Below are positions 13,268 through 26,768 of a DNA stretch of 64,000 nucleotides, one piece after another; positions within the stretch are counted from its first letter, which is position 1, and each line of letters begins with the position of its first letter. This DNA comes from Branchiostoma belcheri. Lineage: Eukaryota > Chordata > Leptocardii > Amphioxiformes > Branchiostomatidae. Both the position numbers and the translations under genes were made by a program. The stretch is from assembly GCF_001625305.1 (NCBI RefSeq), contig NW_017804243.1:823528-887527 (forward strand). Direction: 5' to 3'. The notes below the pieces were generated by a model, which ran no database searches, was not told where the DNA came from, and saw only the letters and a program-made list of their open reading frames with translations.

Positions 13268-13925
13268 CTTAAAAGGAAAAGTTTGCATAACAGTTCACTA
13301 TAGAATGCATCACTGGAAGAGTTGGGTACACAATAAGTAAATTGTATTGTTTACATGATAATCATTGCATCAATGTTGTAATTTTATTTGGAAAGTTTCA
13401 AAGTTTATCAGGTAGATCCTCATTACTAAGGACTTAAAATTTCTGTATTGCAGTAGAATCACTTCTGAATCAGTGGTTTGGTAAGATTCTTGTTGAAAAA
13501 TGCTATAAACATGACATTACTCCAAATGTACCTGTCCTTGGTGCTGAACACCATCCACACAGGAATACACCTGTCTCTAGTGCTGAACATCATCCAAACG
13601 CAAACACACCTGCCCTTAGTGCTGAGGAATAGATACATTGTATGTTTGCCTGTGTGGATCATGTTCAGCACCAAGGACAGGTATAATTAGATAATGTCTT
13701 GCTTGTAGCATTTTTCAAAACGAATCAGAAATGATTCTACATACAATACAGAATTTCAAGTCCTTAGGATGTTCTGAGGATCTACCTGATAAAATTTGAA
13801 ACTTTCAAAACAAAATTACACCATCCATGCAATGATAATCATGGAAAAAACACAATGTACATTTGTACATGTCAGTGATGCACACATTGAAATTTGAACT
13901 GCTATGGAAACTTTTCCTTTAAAAA
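13268..13925. repeat. Imperfect palindrome with arms of about 280-300 bp
   Basis: The left arm (13268-13564) and right arm (13648-13925) are reverse complements with mismatches and small indels. Shared blocks are aaaggaaaagttt, atgataatcattgcat, atcaggtagatcctca, ttgaaaaatgcta and cctgtccttggtgctgaaca. The 80-bp spacer carries two further units of the tgctgaacatcatcc type. Confidence 0.85.
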
Positions 13926-14529
13926 TCCACCCTGCAGGGAATTACATGTTTTCTCAGAGTAGAGGTACCACCACACAATCTTATCAGCAGGTGCCAGTCA
14001 GAACAGGCTTTACAATTCACCTTCACAGAACCTGGTAAATGCTGACAAAACAACTTCCTTTCAAGCTCATCCTTTCCTCAATCCTACGTGCTGAATGGCC
14101 ATGAATGGAACCCTATTCCCCGGAGCTCTACCTCACTTCAGCCAGCTCAGCAACTGTTTAATCACATCTTGTACTTAACCATCATCGTTACATTGTTACA
14201 CACTAGATTGCTTCCTCGACCTGCATAATACTTTGAATGAAGCTGCCATGATAAGTGCGCAGTGCTCAGGCATTGGGTAACTTGTCATGAAAATGCTTCT
14301 TCTGTTGAAGAAGACATTGACTTGTTAAGGTAACAGACCCTCGAGAAATTTGCATTTTTGGTATAGTTTGAACGACTGCTGTTCCAGTCCTGCTATACAA
14401 ACTCAATACCATGCTATAGAATATTTATTACTTTTATTAGGATTTACAGCATTTGTGGAAGGATTGACATAACAGGTGACTATCACCTTTTTGAGATGTC
14501 AACCCAAGGCCTGAGACCAGACTGTAAGG

Positions 14530-14795
14530 TTTGAACCACTCACATCGGGGACATCCCTGCTCTTTGCGATAAGTGGGGTGGATTTCTAACATGCCCAAGG
14601 TGTGTCTCTCCTCAAACACGGATCTCTTAGGTCCCTAATCTAAGCTAGGTACTCATTTTCAGAGTCAGTGGGGAAATAGGACTGGTGTAAAGTTCCTTTC
14701 CCAAATGTACAATACTGGGGCCAGGGATTTAAACCCAGAACCTTCCGATTCAACAACCAACAACTCTAACCACAAGACCACCCTACCATCATAAA
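14530..14795 (-). mobile_element. tRNA-derived SINE, minus strand
   Basis: Same family: GTGGTCTTGTGGTTAGAG as box A region, GGGTTTAAATCCCTGG as box B region, then the conserved body and part of the tail (ccttgggcatgtt, gatgtgagtggtt). Diverged in the middle. Confidence 0.7.
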
Positions 14796-17700
14796 CTAAG
14801 TATACAACAGCTATAAACATCCCCAACAATTCTGTTGGTGCAGACAGGCTGGTCATTTGTATTCATCTGCAACGGCAATTGCATCCCGGCTTCCCCATCT
14901 TCAAACAGAATTAAGCCCTTGAATCCCAGCTGCTGATAGAAGGCGTTATTTTCTCCCTATCTAAAAGTAATTGCAAGATAAAGGGTTCAAGCAGTATCAA
15001 AGTTCATCACTGTTGGATTGTTACCCATACTGATCTGTGTGAGGTACTGTATTGGCGGGCATTTTCTATTCCCCTACTGTCCCAACTGCCAACATGGCCG
15101 CTGTTCTCTGGGGCCCTATTGGGTCCTCGTCAAAACATACAGTGGCAGTCAAACTTCTGTCTACATCTACACGACAGTGAGAGACTATTGTGAGAAATCT
15201 TTTGTCAGTCAAACTCGTCAAAGTTAACATTATCCTTGCTCTTCAAATTCATAAGCAACTAAGCTGTTTTTAGAGAAACCTTCTTTAAATCTACAACTTT
15301 ACAGACTTTTTTTTTTAAAGAAAAAGTCCTGTTCAAGGAATTCAGTGACCCATTTTGCAGCATTGTTCTGAAACATGGCTGTACCTGAGTAGGATAATAC
15401 TGTCCTGGGGGTATTCTACTAGCTGTAGCTGCAGATGCAGTTTATCTTCCTATGTTGGGTAACTACATCGCTGAATCATTCCTTTGTAAGATTAAAACAT
15501 GCATTCTGGTTTTCTGTGGGGGCCTTTTTGACACACAAGATGAATACAAATGTATATGGGGAACCTAGCATTGTGCAGTGCCTTATTTACACGTAAGTAT
15601 GAAGGACCTGGTGATTTACTTCTTGCATCAACGGCACTAGTCCCTGATCTCCAACCCTGTCTGCACTGCACATAAAACTAGTGCTGCATGTAATCCCCTC
15701 CACGACAGTAACATAAATACTTCACCCTTTCCTTTGTGTATGTGTGGGGAGACTTTTTTCTAAGCCTCGTGATGAACGAGGCCATTATGTGTAAGGAACA
15801 TTCCCGTACATGTGTGGTGCCTCCTTGTCAACGTAATTAATTGCTTGCATTACCAGTTGCCAGTCTGCGACATGGATCTGAAACTTGGCCAGCAATGAAC
15901 TTGAAATAGTGCCCCAAACGTATTTTGCCCTTTAGCCACTTTAAGAAGTGATTACACTCTCCGTTACCTTCTAGGAGCGGACTACCTTGAGGCCCCTATC
16001 GTGAAGGATGTGGCCCAAAATTGCATACAAATTGCATAGGCATGTTTTATGCTAAAAGCCTTGCATGTAAAGAATGATTACAACATCAAGAGTTGCGCTA
16101 AACCTCAATCTTTCCTTGGGTTCAAGTTCCCGAGTAATAGAACCCTGCTAGGATCCCAGACACAGTAAATGGATCTGTCACGTTAGGATTTCCCACCTCC
16201 ACTCATTGCTGGCAGCAAATGACTTTTGGGGATCCCTTAGACGTCTGCGCTAAACCCTACTCCACAAGGAAGACAACCAAGAAATTCAATCTTACTACTG
16301 CTACCATTTCCAACTGTCAAATGAGCCATTTCGTCTTCTGCTGGGAGACGGAATCACAGCAGGTTTCCGGTTCCCCTGGCATTTCCAGAAATGACAGGAC
16401 CTTTCTTCACATCGCATTTCCCGACTGAGAGTCCCATCCCAGCTTAATGATCGCCTGTCACAGTCAGTATGATATCCATTCAACCCTCCCGGAATGTATT
16501 TAGCATTTCTTCATTCACGAAAATCCTTTCAGCTAAGCCGGAGATGGTTGACCTTGCAAAATCGGCTGCTTTCTGGCTGATGCGAATGGAAAAAAAAACC
16601 TTGATGTGCATGTATCCATCAGATTTAATGCAAAATGGATTTAGGGCTGCTAATCCCCAGGGAAGCTGGATTATCAAGTTTTCCAGTGTTTCAATCTTCC
16701 TCTTTGGAGTTGCGACTTGGCATGCAATCTAGGATGTCAACATGCATCCCAATGATAATAACTAGACAGCATACGGAGAATGCCATTCTCTGCCATGCCA
16801 GGAAAGATTCCTACAAAGGATCATCACATACTTGTGATGTTCAATTTGAAAGGCATGACAGAATTTAGAAAAGGTCATTGTGACAAGATGTAAGATGCAG
16901 TCGTGCATCAGAAACGATCCTTTGCCTTGTGAGTGGGAATTTACGGCTGCAAAGTCAACACCATGCCCCATTACCGGTATGTACCTGTATGGGCATGAGT
17001 CGTGCTTCGATGCAAGGATTATCTTCAACAACTGCAGCTGCTGCAGTGGAAAAACCTGTGCTGCAGTGATTTACTGCAGACTTAAGGTACAAAAGGACCA
17101 GTAGCACAGTTCAAGGCAATAGGATATGCAATTTTACAATGATAGCACTCAAGAGAAGGTGAAGGATGTATCAAAACCATCAAAAAACACATAGGGCTGC
17201 GGTAAGCATGCCATCTACATCTACCTCAAACACAAGCTACTGAAAAGCTGGTAGTATGTACATGGCAAATCTGAAATAACCGCACTATGTGAAAGAGAGG
17301 TGAAGAGAAGGGCACAGCATTCTGCGGAGAGAAGGCAGATTGTTTGGGGAGACAGCAGATTCAACTTCAAAAGTGCTTGATGTTGGTAGTATAGCAAGTC
17401 AACCAAGCCATTGGAATGGTTGTGAAAAGGTATAGCAAGGGAAGGGGCTGAGCTAGCTTTGTAGCAAGCACAAGATCAGGTAATCACCATGGGGAAGTTA
17501 GTGTCAGAAAAGAGCAGACCGAATGTACAAAGACGATGTGTTCTTATTTTCATGACGTCTGACTTTTATTCGAAAGATTGGATTACGATTGACAGCTAAG
17601 GCACATGTACATTGCACATAGAAAATTCAATAGGACAGACTGTGCTTGTGTGCATATTGGGCAACAGAGCAATGACATGTGCTGTTCTGGAAAACTATAG

Positions 17701-20147
17701 ACTGCTCTATAGACAGAAAGAAACTTCAGACAAAATGAGGCATCTCATGGGAACACCATGTCTGATGAAGGATGGCAATCCTTGTTACTCTACCCCGGGA
17801 AGGGTCCTAGCGAGGGAAGTGGAAACCACACAGGAGCATCATCAAGTTGTCCTTGGGGAACCCTGGGTGATCATGGGGTGATGTTTAAACTCTTTCAGAA
17901 CCTTCCAAGGGAGAAATCTCATTGATGTGGCTCAGATATTTTTAGGCTGTCACGATGAATATCATTGCATAATGAGTGACTTACTAGACCTTAGATGCTG
18001 CCATCATATTACATGTCACTGCAAATGACACAGGCCATCTTTGATCCGAATAGTTGGCAAAAAAATGCAGCAGTATTGACTACTGAATGCAAATGGGAAA
18101 ATCATGTGAGGGCATTGAGTAGACTTTAATGCCGACTAATACACGTACAAGCAGTCATCCCCATAATGCGGTAATCCCGTATGAAAGCACATGGACGCTG
18201 ACCTGAATGCACAGAGATACCATCATGAATCATGCTACTTTTCTATCTCCACACCCGCAACTAAATGCACATGCGTCATTCCATTGAAAACCGAGATTGC
18301 CCCCCTTGGAAATTTGTGCCGGATGAAGCGATAAGTTAAAATCTTTTGCTACAGAGTGCAAGGGAGAGTTCCGAACACACAATGTAGGTTGATGCTTCAC
18401 ACGGAGGTGTCAGGATCATGGTTATCTCAGCTGAATCAGCCATGTTGGAGTCAAAGAGACGTGACCTTCTGCCAAAGGAAGTCATACATCTGAAATGGCA
18501 ACTATCATGCATAGGTTTGTGTTTGACTCTGAGCATGTATATATATGGGATGACGGAAAATGAAGCCAACGTGTATAGAAGGTGTGGGAGTTTTCCGGTG
18601 AAAATCTCATTTTGCAACATGAATTATAGGAAAGGTATCTCCTTCTGGAGGACATTACCGTATTTGGTTACGTATGACGTACAAAGCAGGGAGGGACTTA
18701 AATGAATGCCATGACTTTAAAGGGTCCATTATCTTCTGGGAATGTATGCTACACAGGCAATTACCTAATCTCATCGTGATTGACGTCAAAGGGAAACTTC
18801 ATTTCCCATCAAAGGAAAAAAGAAGATAACGATTATAAAAATAAAATAATTATTATGCTGTCCAGGAAGACCAGCAAGAGTACACTCCACATTCAAATTT
18901 TGTTCAATGAATATTAATGACAAAGGAAACAAGTCTAGACCACTTTGTGATATTTCAGTACATCAGGGATGAATTTTCCTGATTTCTTGTCTGTGTCCTG
19001 ACCTTGGACAATGACAATGAGTATTAGCTTTGAGGCTATTTTAGCATTTGGTGAACAGTCTGTATTTCTCTTAAGTTTATAAACAATTGCAAGATGTTTG
19101 TGCCCAGGAAAGTCTTGGACTTCAGAAAGAAGCTTTGGGCCTCCTGACAGCTTCCTTCTAAACTGCAGATGTCTGTCTTATTGTTAAGAAACAAATTATA
19201 CAGTTCATATAAAAAATTCATGAGTTATGATTTTCATAATTTTGTTTCTAAAGAGGCTCTGTTATACATAATGTTATCATTGCTATCCCTAAAACATCAT
19301 CGTGTTGTTTATGATACTGTCCTTGGTCTCTGTTATCAGTGATACTGCTAATGCCGTGAATAACTGCTAACAAGTAACGTGCACTGACCCATAAACCTCT
19401 CTGATGGATGGGACTTACACTAGCAAAGTCACCATGAAAGGTACAACCATCCATCATTGGTTCATTGCACTGCTACTACCGTAACTCTCCAGTGGAAAAG
19501 ATAGGGTAGAGGGAGTTCACGCTGGGACGATACCAACAAACTGGGAGAACTGCAGTCGCCACGTTTTGACTTCTCTGATACTCCCAAAGAGTGAATATGG
19601 AAATAGCTGTCAGACTACATATGTGTGAGTCCATGGTTGTTGTCAGAACTTGTTAGAGACAAATCCTCTAAGAGACTACTCCATCAGGGTACGGTGATCT
19701 GGAGTCATTACACACCAATCGGGCGGCTCGTCTCAAGTTTGTACACCTAACAACAACAGACAATGCAGATATATGTGAAGCTGCCGCTGCGACGCTGACA
19801 ACCGGAGGATAAGATGATTTGAAATGCTAACTTTGAGACTGGATCTGAGCTGACGGCTCATGAAAGATTGAAGCTTGGAGCTGCCTTGCTCCGGCATATG
19901 ATGCGGATCAATTACTGTAGCCCAGTCATCCATCAGTAGCCCCGTCCCGTGGAGCATTTGCACATAGCCTCGGGAGTTTTGACTTGTACCAAACCAAGAG
20001 AAAAAGGTGACCACATTTGCATCTCATTCAATTCTCATTAAGGTGCGCTGGACTGGAGTATTGATTGTTCGGTGGTCGTTACCACGTGTAATCTGCCTAC
20101 AGCTCTGATGGTACAAGGCTTATCGGCTTGCAGCAGCCATGCACCGG

Positions 20148-20168
20148 CACACACACACACACACACAC
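20148..20168. repeat. CA microsatellite
   Basis: Uninterrupted CA run of about 10 units. Confidence 0.9.
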
Positions 20169-20330
20169 CGACATCAGTCCAGCTCATGTCTAAGCCCTTA
20201 ATTTCTAACTAATGCGTAGAGAGGCAGCTCCTGCTATGTTCTTCTGAAGGTCAGCAGACTTGAAAATGGGGGTTGAAGATAGTGCTGTTGTATTTTTACT
20301 GATAATTAAAGCGTCTAGACACCACACCAG

Positions 20331-20363
20331 TGTGTGTGTGTGTGTGTGCGTGTGTGTGTGTGT
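20331..20363. repeat. TG microsatellite
   Basis: TG run with one CG interruption, about 160 bp from the CA run and complementary to it. Confidence 0.9.
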
Positions 20364-21108
20364 CTTGGTCCTTGCTGACATAAAATATCCTTCAAAATAT
20401 GCCCAAAAAAAACAGTTTTTGGCATATCTTATTACTTGGATGTCTAACCTTCACCGATGTACCATTCAATATATTGAATAAAATGTTTCAAATCCTTCAA
20501 AGACAGTGACAATTAAATTTCAACATGGATGAAATGACACTAAAATAATAACATTTTGACCAATCCTCACAAGACTTTTGCAAAGGGGATCAAAAGTACT
20601 GTACATAATTGCTGTTATAGCTGTCCTCTCTCCCCCACCCACTACATGACTCTACACGACACTTGATGTAAGCTAATTTGCACAAGCGTTCTAAACGGAT
20701 TCACTTGTTCCACGGCTGCAGGTGAATCAGGTTACCCCTGGGTTAATTGACTGACAGGAGCGGGGATGATTTGCTCTGATGGGCGCTGCACGGTGGATGC
20801 AAAATTTGTGACGGCAGGGATGACGTATCGCTGTTACGTCAGTATGTCATGTGACCCCTAGGATCACTAGAGTTTCCCATTTATGTGGGGAGACATAAAA
20901 TGTCTGCCTTTGTGGTATAATGTACATGTACATTTGCCCTGAGTGGGCTTTTGAAATACACCTGTTCTCAAACCATCATAGCTACACATTGTATTGTATA
21001 ATGTCTGGGGCCTCCTCATAATATTCCTGCAAATGGGTGGATAGATAATGGGATTCCATATCATATACTAGAAATTGCCTTTGCATAAACAATATTATCA
21101 GATTCTTT

Positions 21109-21160
21109 TTGATTGTGAAAAAAATTGATTGTGAAAAAAAATTGATTGTGAAGAAACAAA
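21109..21160. repeat. Short tandem repeat of ttgattgtgaaaaa
   Basis: Three near-identical 16-17 bp units in a row. Confidence 0.8.
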
Positions 21161-21365
21161 TCTTTTGTAGATATATTTGTAGTCTATATTATGATATTTA
21201 AAAAAATTTATCTCTTTTTCAAAGACAATGTTTGCAGATAAAATGTGTTTTTTTATCTTGAGTTTTGTATGATTGTTAATTGTTATTCTTTCTCACTGTA
21301 ATGTTCTAATCTCTTCTAAAGCTGTACATTTTGACATGCAAGTGGGTCCCATTCAGTAAGCTAAC

Positions 21366-21739
21366 TTCAGTGTCTGTGTGAATGTCTGTCACTATAACAG
21401 AGACAGGGATGGCAAAGTCTGCATAACAGTAACTGTTTCAGAACCAGGGACAGGGATAGCCATTATCCATCCTGTGTCGTATCTTGTGCTATATATTGGA
21501 TAAAGATTAAAAAAAGAAAACGGAACCTTTTCACACTTCTTCACAGACCTTCAGTGTCTGTGTGAATGTCTGTCACTATAACAGGGGCAGGGATGGTAAT
21601 GCCAGCATAACAGTAACTGTTTCAGCACTAGGGACAGGGAAAGCCATTTTCAATCCTGTGTTGTATCTTGTGCTATATATTCGATAAAGAGTTAAAGAAA
21701 GAACACTGACCCTTTTCACAATTCTTGCCAGAGAAGACC
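21366..21739. repeat. Tandem duplication overlapping the LNS3/EGF-B exon end
   Basis: Two copies, 184-185 bp apart, begin ttcagtgtctgtgtgaatgt (21366 and 21550) and run to ccttttcacanttct (21526 and 21711). The second copy includes the last 29 bases of the exon and its donor. The first copy's exon-like part has a shifted frame with a stop. Confidence 0.85.
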
Positions 21740-22506
21740 GTCTTGGAGCAGTCACAGATGTAGCGGTTCCACCCCTCCTTGCACTTCCCTCCCTGCTGAC
21801 AAGGCCTGCTGCTGCACTGGTCCACCATGGGCCGGCAGTACGACCCCACACCCACTGCGCCCTGCTGCTTGGCGATCGCTGCTATATCCAGGCTGCGCCC
21901 ATCCATGTAGATGTCCCTCATGCAACCGACAAAGCCGTAGTACAGCTTGCCTGACCAGATCTCTTTCGGCAGCTGTAGGGCGCTCCAGCTGGTGCCGTAT
22001 CCGCCGACATACAGCTTACTGTTGAGCCCTAACTGGGAGCTACCGGCGGGTACAGAAAACTTGCTGAGTCGTGAGTCCACCACGACCATGCCGCTCAGGC
22101 CGTCTCGCTGGATGTCCACGTGATGCCACTCTCCGTCATTCAGGGGCTTCTGGGTAGCCTTCACCTTCACCGGCCCTGACCCAAGGTCAAACATGACATA
22201 AAGATGGCCGTCTAAGAGTTCGCAGGCAAAGAAGTCCGGTTGCTCTACAGTTCCAAAGTTGTACATCAACAAGCCGTTGTCCTCTTTCGTGCGGAAATCG
22301 AAGGATATCGTCCCGGTCTGCTTTGCCGTCCATGTCGGTAACTCGAGGTAGGACTCGGGCGTGAGGAAGGTCACGGGGTCGAGGGGAGACACCTCGTTGC
22401 AGGTGAACTCCAGGTTGCCGTAGGCTTTCATCTTGGGGCTGTTGGACTTTGCCAGATAGGAGAGGTCAAGGTTTGTCTCCGCTGGCTGGATAGTCCTGTA
22501 TACAAC
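21711..22506 (-). CDS. Neurexin exon: complete LNS3 plus EGF-B
   Basis: This 796-nt exon is phase 0 at its start (acceptor tttttccag|GTTGTATACAGG) and phase 1 at its end (GAAAAGG|GTCAGT), giving 265 codons plus one base. It starts VVYRTIQPAE, then shows LNS3 landmarks: LAKSNSPKMK, LEFTCNEVSPLDPVTF, SYLELPTW, TGTISFDFRT, FFACELLDGHLYVMFDLGSG, LNDGEWHHVDIQRDG and YGFVGCMRDIYMDG. The last 38 residues form an EGF-like repeat with six cysteines (DQC, RPC, GKC, YIC, DC, NC), with the conserved GWNRYICDC core. The loop before FFACELLDG is shorter than in vertebrate neurexins as I recall them. The donor is the less usual GTCAGT, inside a local tandem duplication that copies the exon's 3' edge (see 21366-21735). 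Base composition is clearly richer in G+C than the flanking introns. Confidence 0.97.
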
Positions 22507-25500
22507 CTGGAAAAATACAGACAGCATATTGAGTGAATATGAATAACATAAAAGTCTAAACAAATAAATTACATTGTTTAATGTGCACTTCATGCTGTAG
22601 ACTAGTCTCTATCATTTGTATTCGAGAAACCTTAGAGTAAAATATATGAATACCGTTAGTAACAGCTTTGTCAACAATATCAATCTTTCTAAAATCTAGT
22701 GTATTTGAAAACAAGATCATATGTCAAGTCGAGTCAATCCAGTACGCTAGATATTGAGCAGATAATATTCACAACATTGGACTTGCTTAATCAATATTCA
22801 GTGACATTTGGGTAACCAAGACAGAGACCACATGTTATAATCAACACACACCCTCAGATATATGACTGGTTTATTGATAACGACGTAAAACAGTTTTGCA
22901 GAACCCAGGGGTTCTGAATTGCACTGTTACTTACAATTACAACCCATTAAAAGCTTTAAAATCGAACAACATCTATTACAAACATATACACATATGATAA
23001 AATCTAGTAGAGTTATAAATGTTAATAAGTTTACATTGCTGGATAAGATACATATTAAGATTACGAATTCGAGGTAAAACAGTGGTCATGAAGAAGGCTA
23101 CTAAACAATACGTGTTATTAAGGCATGACAGTTAATTACCCCTCAATAACTGGAAGGTCGTAACCGAGTACGCTCGATTACTTATTTAGTAGGCTAACAA
23201 TATATGGGATGGAACTGTTGCGGTAGCGCTGAGTCTTTGCAACAATACAGTTCAGTTTGTGACTAGTTCGGGTTTTCCGCCCGCTGACTTCGCCCCGAGA
23301 TGGAGGGAGCCAATGTCTGAAGGAAGCAGAGTTCAGTAGACTGAGTCCGAACTTCGTACACAGCAGTTCTCTCCTCAGATAAAGGTTGATAAGGTAGAAC
23401 AGACATCTAAAGACTAAAGTGCACTTGGCAAACCTCCAGACAGAGGAAGGGGAGCTCAATCACTGTGCCAGCAAGACTGTGAGAAGTTTGGAGACCTTCC
23501 AGTCCACAGCTTAACTCAGTTAAATAGTAAATGGTACAATTTTGGCTTTTTTGTCCCATAAATCAGAGACATGTACACTCCTGATAGCTTGAAAGCCATT
23601 ATAGCCAATTTCAAGAAATGTGAAGTTGATGCACACCCCATAGTCCTTTTGCACATCTAAATGAGGTATAACTGCCATCTACAGTATATGTTTCAAACCA
23701 CCCAATTACAGAAGGTTTATCATCAGCTCAAGACCAATCAAGTGCCAGGAAACAACTGGTTCTCTACATGCCCAAAAGACTCTGAATGAAATCAGGTCCC
23801 CCTAAAAGCAACACTCCCACCACTTTGTTTCAGACTTAGTCCAAATCATGTCAATGGTAGGACATTTTCATGTACATGTATTATGAATCAACATTATTTT
23901 TAAACTCAGTCACTGGAAAGCTTATGATTTTTCAAATCTAATGAAGTTTCATCCCTTCCTGAATATATGGCCATTTAGTGGTAAAATACTATTCTCACTC
24001 ACTATTTATTCATGTATCAACAAAGGCAGTCTAGATAAATAACTGACTGATACCACTCTCAGACACTAACACATTTGTTTCAACTGATGCAGTAACTACT
24101 GTTGTTGACTTCATGAATGCGTTTGATACAGCCATCAGACAGTATATATATTGCAATATATGAAATGTTAAATGGGCAACTGCCTTTGATATCATGGCTC
24201 TGTAATTGCCTGTCTAAGCTCAAAAAGGAATACGAATTAATCCTGTCTGTCTGAGCAACAACTACCAACTGTCACAAATTCATAGGTTTCATTGTGACTG
24301 TACAAATTATTGATGTTGCAGTCCAAACGCATGACCACGGATGAAAGTACAACAAGAAAAGCACCTGTCTACCACCTGCTGGGTCTGTTTCCAGACCATG
24401 TCTGTAACATGTCCTGAATGACCTTGAAACACATGCAACTGTACTGGAGTCAATTCTGGTCATAGTGCTTTGTCTGTGTTTGAACTATGGGCAGCTTGTT
24501 ACATCTGACATCATGTCATAGATTATGCCTTCAGAATCACAGTACATTGCAAATACTAGGAACTTACAGAACTTCACAAGAACACAAAGTCAACACCCAT
24601 GGCATCTGAGTGCTTCTTGTCAGCATGATTTATAGCAAATGTTATTGTGTACTGTTGCTAAGCTGAGGTCTCGGCCATACATTGCAGCATAGAAAAGAAA
24701 TGTAGGGGAAACTAGAAGATGGATACTTAGAATTATACGGTATCTTAGAGAAGAGGTGTATTTGTTATTTGTTATTGTATTATGAATTCTACATATTAAG
24801 ACATAGATGTTTCATAGTCCACAAACTCTTAGTGATACTAGGTTTTGACAGGCATCAAGGTTAAAGTACATGACTTGTGTAATAGACAACACTTTTAGTT
24901 CCTTAGCCTGTCAGCCAATGCCTTGACTCTGAACAGTTTTAAAGTTTTTTTTCAATCAGATATCTGCAGCATATTATACATTTTAAGACTTGGGATAATA
25001 AGACCAACCACAGTTTAACTGTATATTTCACACTGTGTTTTCAAGGAACCAGCCAATCGTGTCTAATATGTTTCTGAAGAGAATGACATTAAAAGTTGTA
25101 ATTTAAGAGACGTATGTAGACTCAGTTAATCCTCTTATCAAAGATTTAGAACATAGGGAGTATCCAATTTCTAAGCCACTAATGATAAACATGAATAACA
25201 ATATGAGAAGTCATCATTGGGTGTTAACCTATTCTTGTCCATCTATCAATGGAGCGGTAGTTGCGTGCTGTGTACCGCAATCTCAAAATTACTGACTGTA
25301 GATGTAATCAGGCATATACAATGTGTGACACTGCTCAGTCATAGCTACCACTTCCTCTGCCCCCCACCCCACCCCTTTCCAGCTACACCAGGTCATCCAG
25401 GTCATCACTACAAACTTGCAAAAACTACTGTTTTTTAACCTCATCAGAAACACTTTGAACAATAGCCGGGACTTCCAAGGCATTTGCATTTTCATTTGTT

Positions 25501-25631
25501 ATTTGATCGATCTGGCTTCCCCTCACCCCCAGCAATTATCCCGTACATTCCATGCATCATGCCGAAATAAATGAATGCACGGGCTATTCCCACCAGCACT
25601 AGTAATGGGTCTATCCGTCTTGTCAAACAAA

Positions 25632-26276
25632 CAGCCCATCAACCGGGCTTTTGTCGTGCTGCTTTCGTTGTGATAATTCAGGACAATAAAAACAGTGTGA
25701 TGTCAGACAGCTCACACGACACAACACCCAGTTCAGCAAGTCTAGTTCAACGCAGGTGACAACAATGGCGGATGCGCGTTTTCTGACTCATTTTCGCATG
25801 TACATGTATACGTGCAGCGCTGATTGGGAAGTCTATATACCAGTCCACACAATTAGATGGCAATCACACTGATGAATGAGGTCAGCCTGGGTAAGATTAA
25901 TTGACTGCGATCATTGTGCTTGCTCCGTGACACTCTGGACAAAAGATTAGCTGGTCAGCCTTCATCACTGGTTGGTCCCTGGGATAGGTTTCTCAAAACA
26001 GGAATGCAAATTTTGGGCTTTAACTGCACTGTCTTGAAGCTTGTGATAGAAAAAGGTGGCCTAATTATCTTTATATCTAGTAGTTTATAGGTTGGCTTAC
26101 TCAAACAGTACTCCTACAATCATGTATTTCTTCAGTAATGAAGCAGAAGCCCCAATGCTAAAGGGTGTGGCCAACATTTTTGGGTGACATGTAAAATGTA
26201 CAATGTACAATTTCTCTTAGTCCCAACAAATTTCACATTTGGGCTTCAAGATGTGATCATGTTAAACTATACAAAA
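25632..26276. repeat. Gap-flanking duplicate, left copy (gap 1)
   Basis: Matches 26769-27399 closely, with short indels such as an extra tttctcttag near 26211. The right copy begins at the first base after the gap. Allelic redundancy is likely. Confidence 0.88.
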
Positions 26277-26748
26277 CTAGAAAGGCCAATATTTGCTTTG
26301 GAGCAAATACAGCGATGGGTTCACCACATTTTACGACATGGCAGGGAAAGAATGGGAAACACAAGGGAAAACAATGATTTACATTGATATAACTATAATA
26401 TGAAGTAAAATACAACTAAAACAACAGTTGGATAGCTATTCCCTACTTTATTGGTTAGGATTTTTAATTGCATAATGCAACCTGTTGATTTTCAAAATAA
26501 AAAAAAAAACGTCCATGCCCGGCATTCCAATGCTGGAGCAGGAAAGCTTGAAATACCTACCAAAACACTTGAATACAGACATACTGTCAGTATGGAAATG
26601 CTTCTGTGCAGGTGTTAATCAAGTTAAATCCCAACAGCCAATCAGCAAGAAGTATAGAGGAAAGCTGCATGCCTATTGGTTGATGCCCTGCATTCCATTC
26701 TGATGACTCATGCCCAAACGTGGTAAACAAGGCAGACTAACACAGTAA

Positions 26749-26768
26749 NNNNNNNNNNNNNNNNNNNN
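26749..26768. other. Assembly gap of 20 N (gap 1)
   Basis: Twenty unknown bases; a placeholder length. Confidence 0.99.

Larger units (their letters stand above)
1..21710 (-). other. Neurexin intron downstream of EGF-B (partial, over 21 kb)
   Basis: No LNS4 exon is visible, so the intron runs past base 1. It carries three MITE copies, three SINE copies, a degenerate triple repeat near 3.2-3.5 kb, a duplication at 8.5-9.1 kb, a triple 180-bp repeat, a palindrome near 13.3-13.9 kb and microsatellites. The stretches 9550-11780, 15000-20140 and 20370-21100 show nothing recognisable. Confidence 0.7.

Noticed and set aside
1..21700. Search for an LNS4 exon downstream of EGF-B
   Set aside because: No minus-strand ORF shows LNS4 landmarks; the exon probably lies outside the window.
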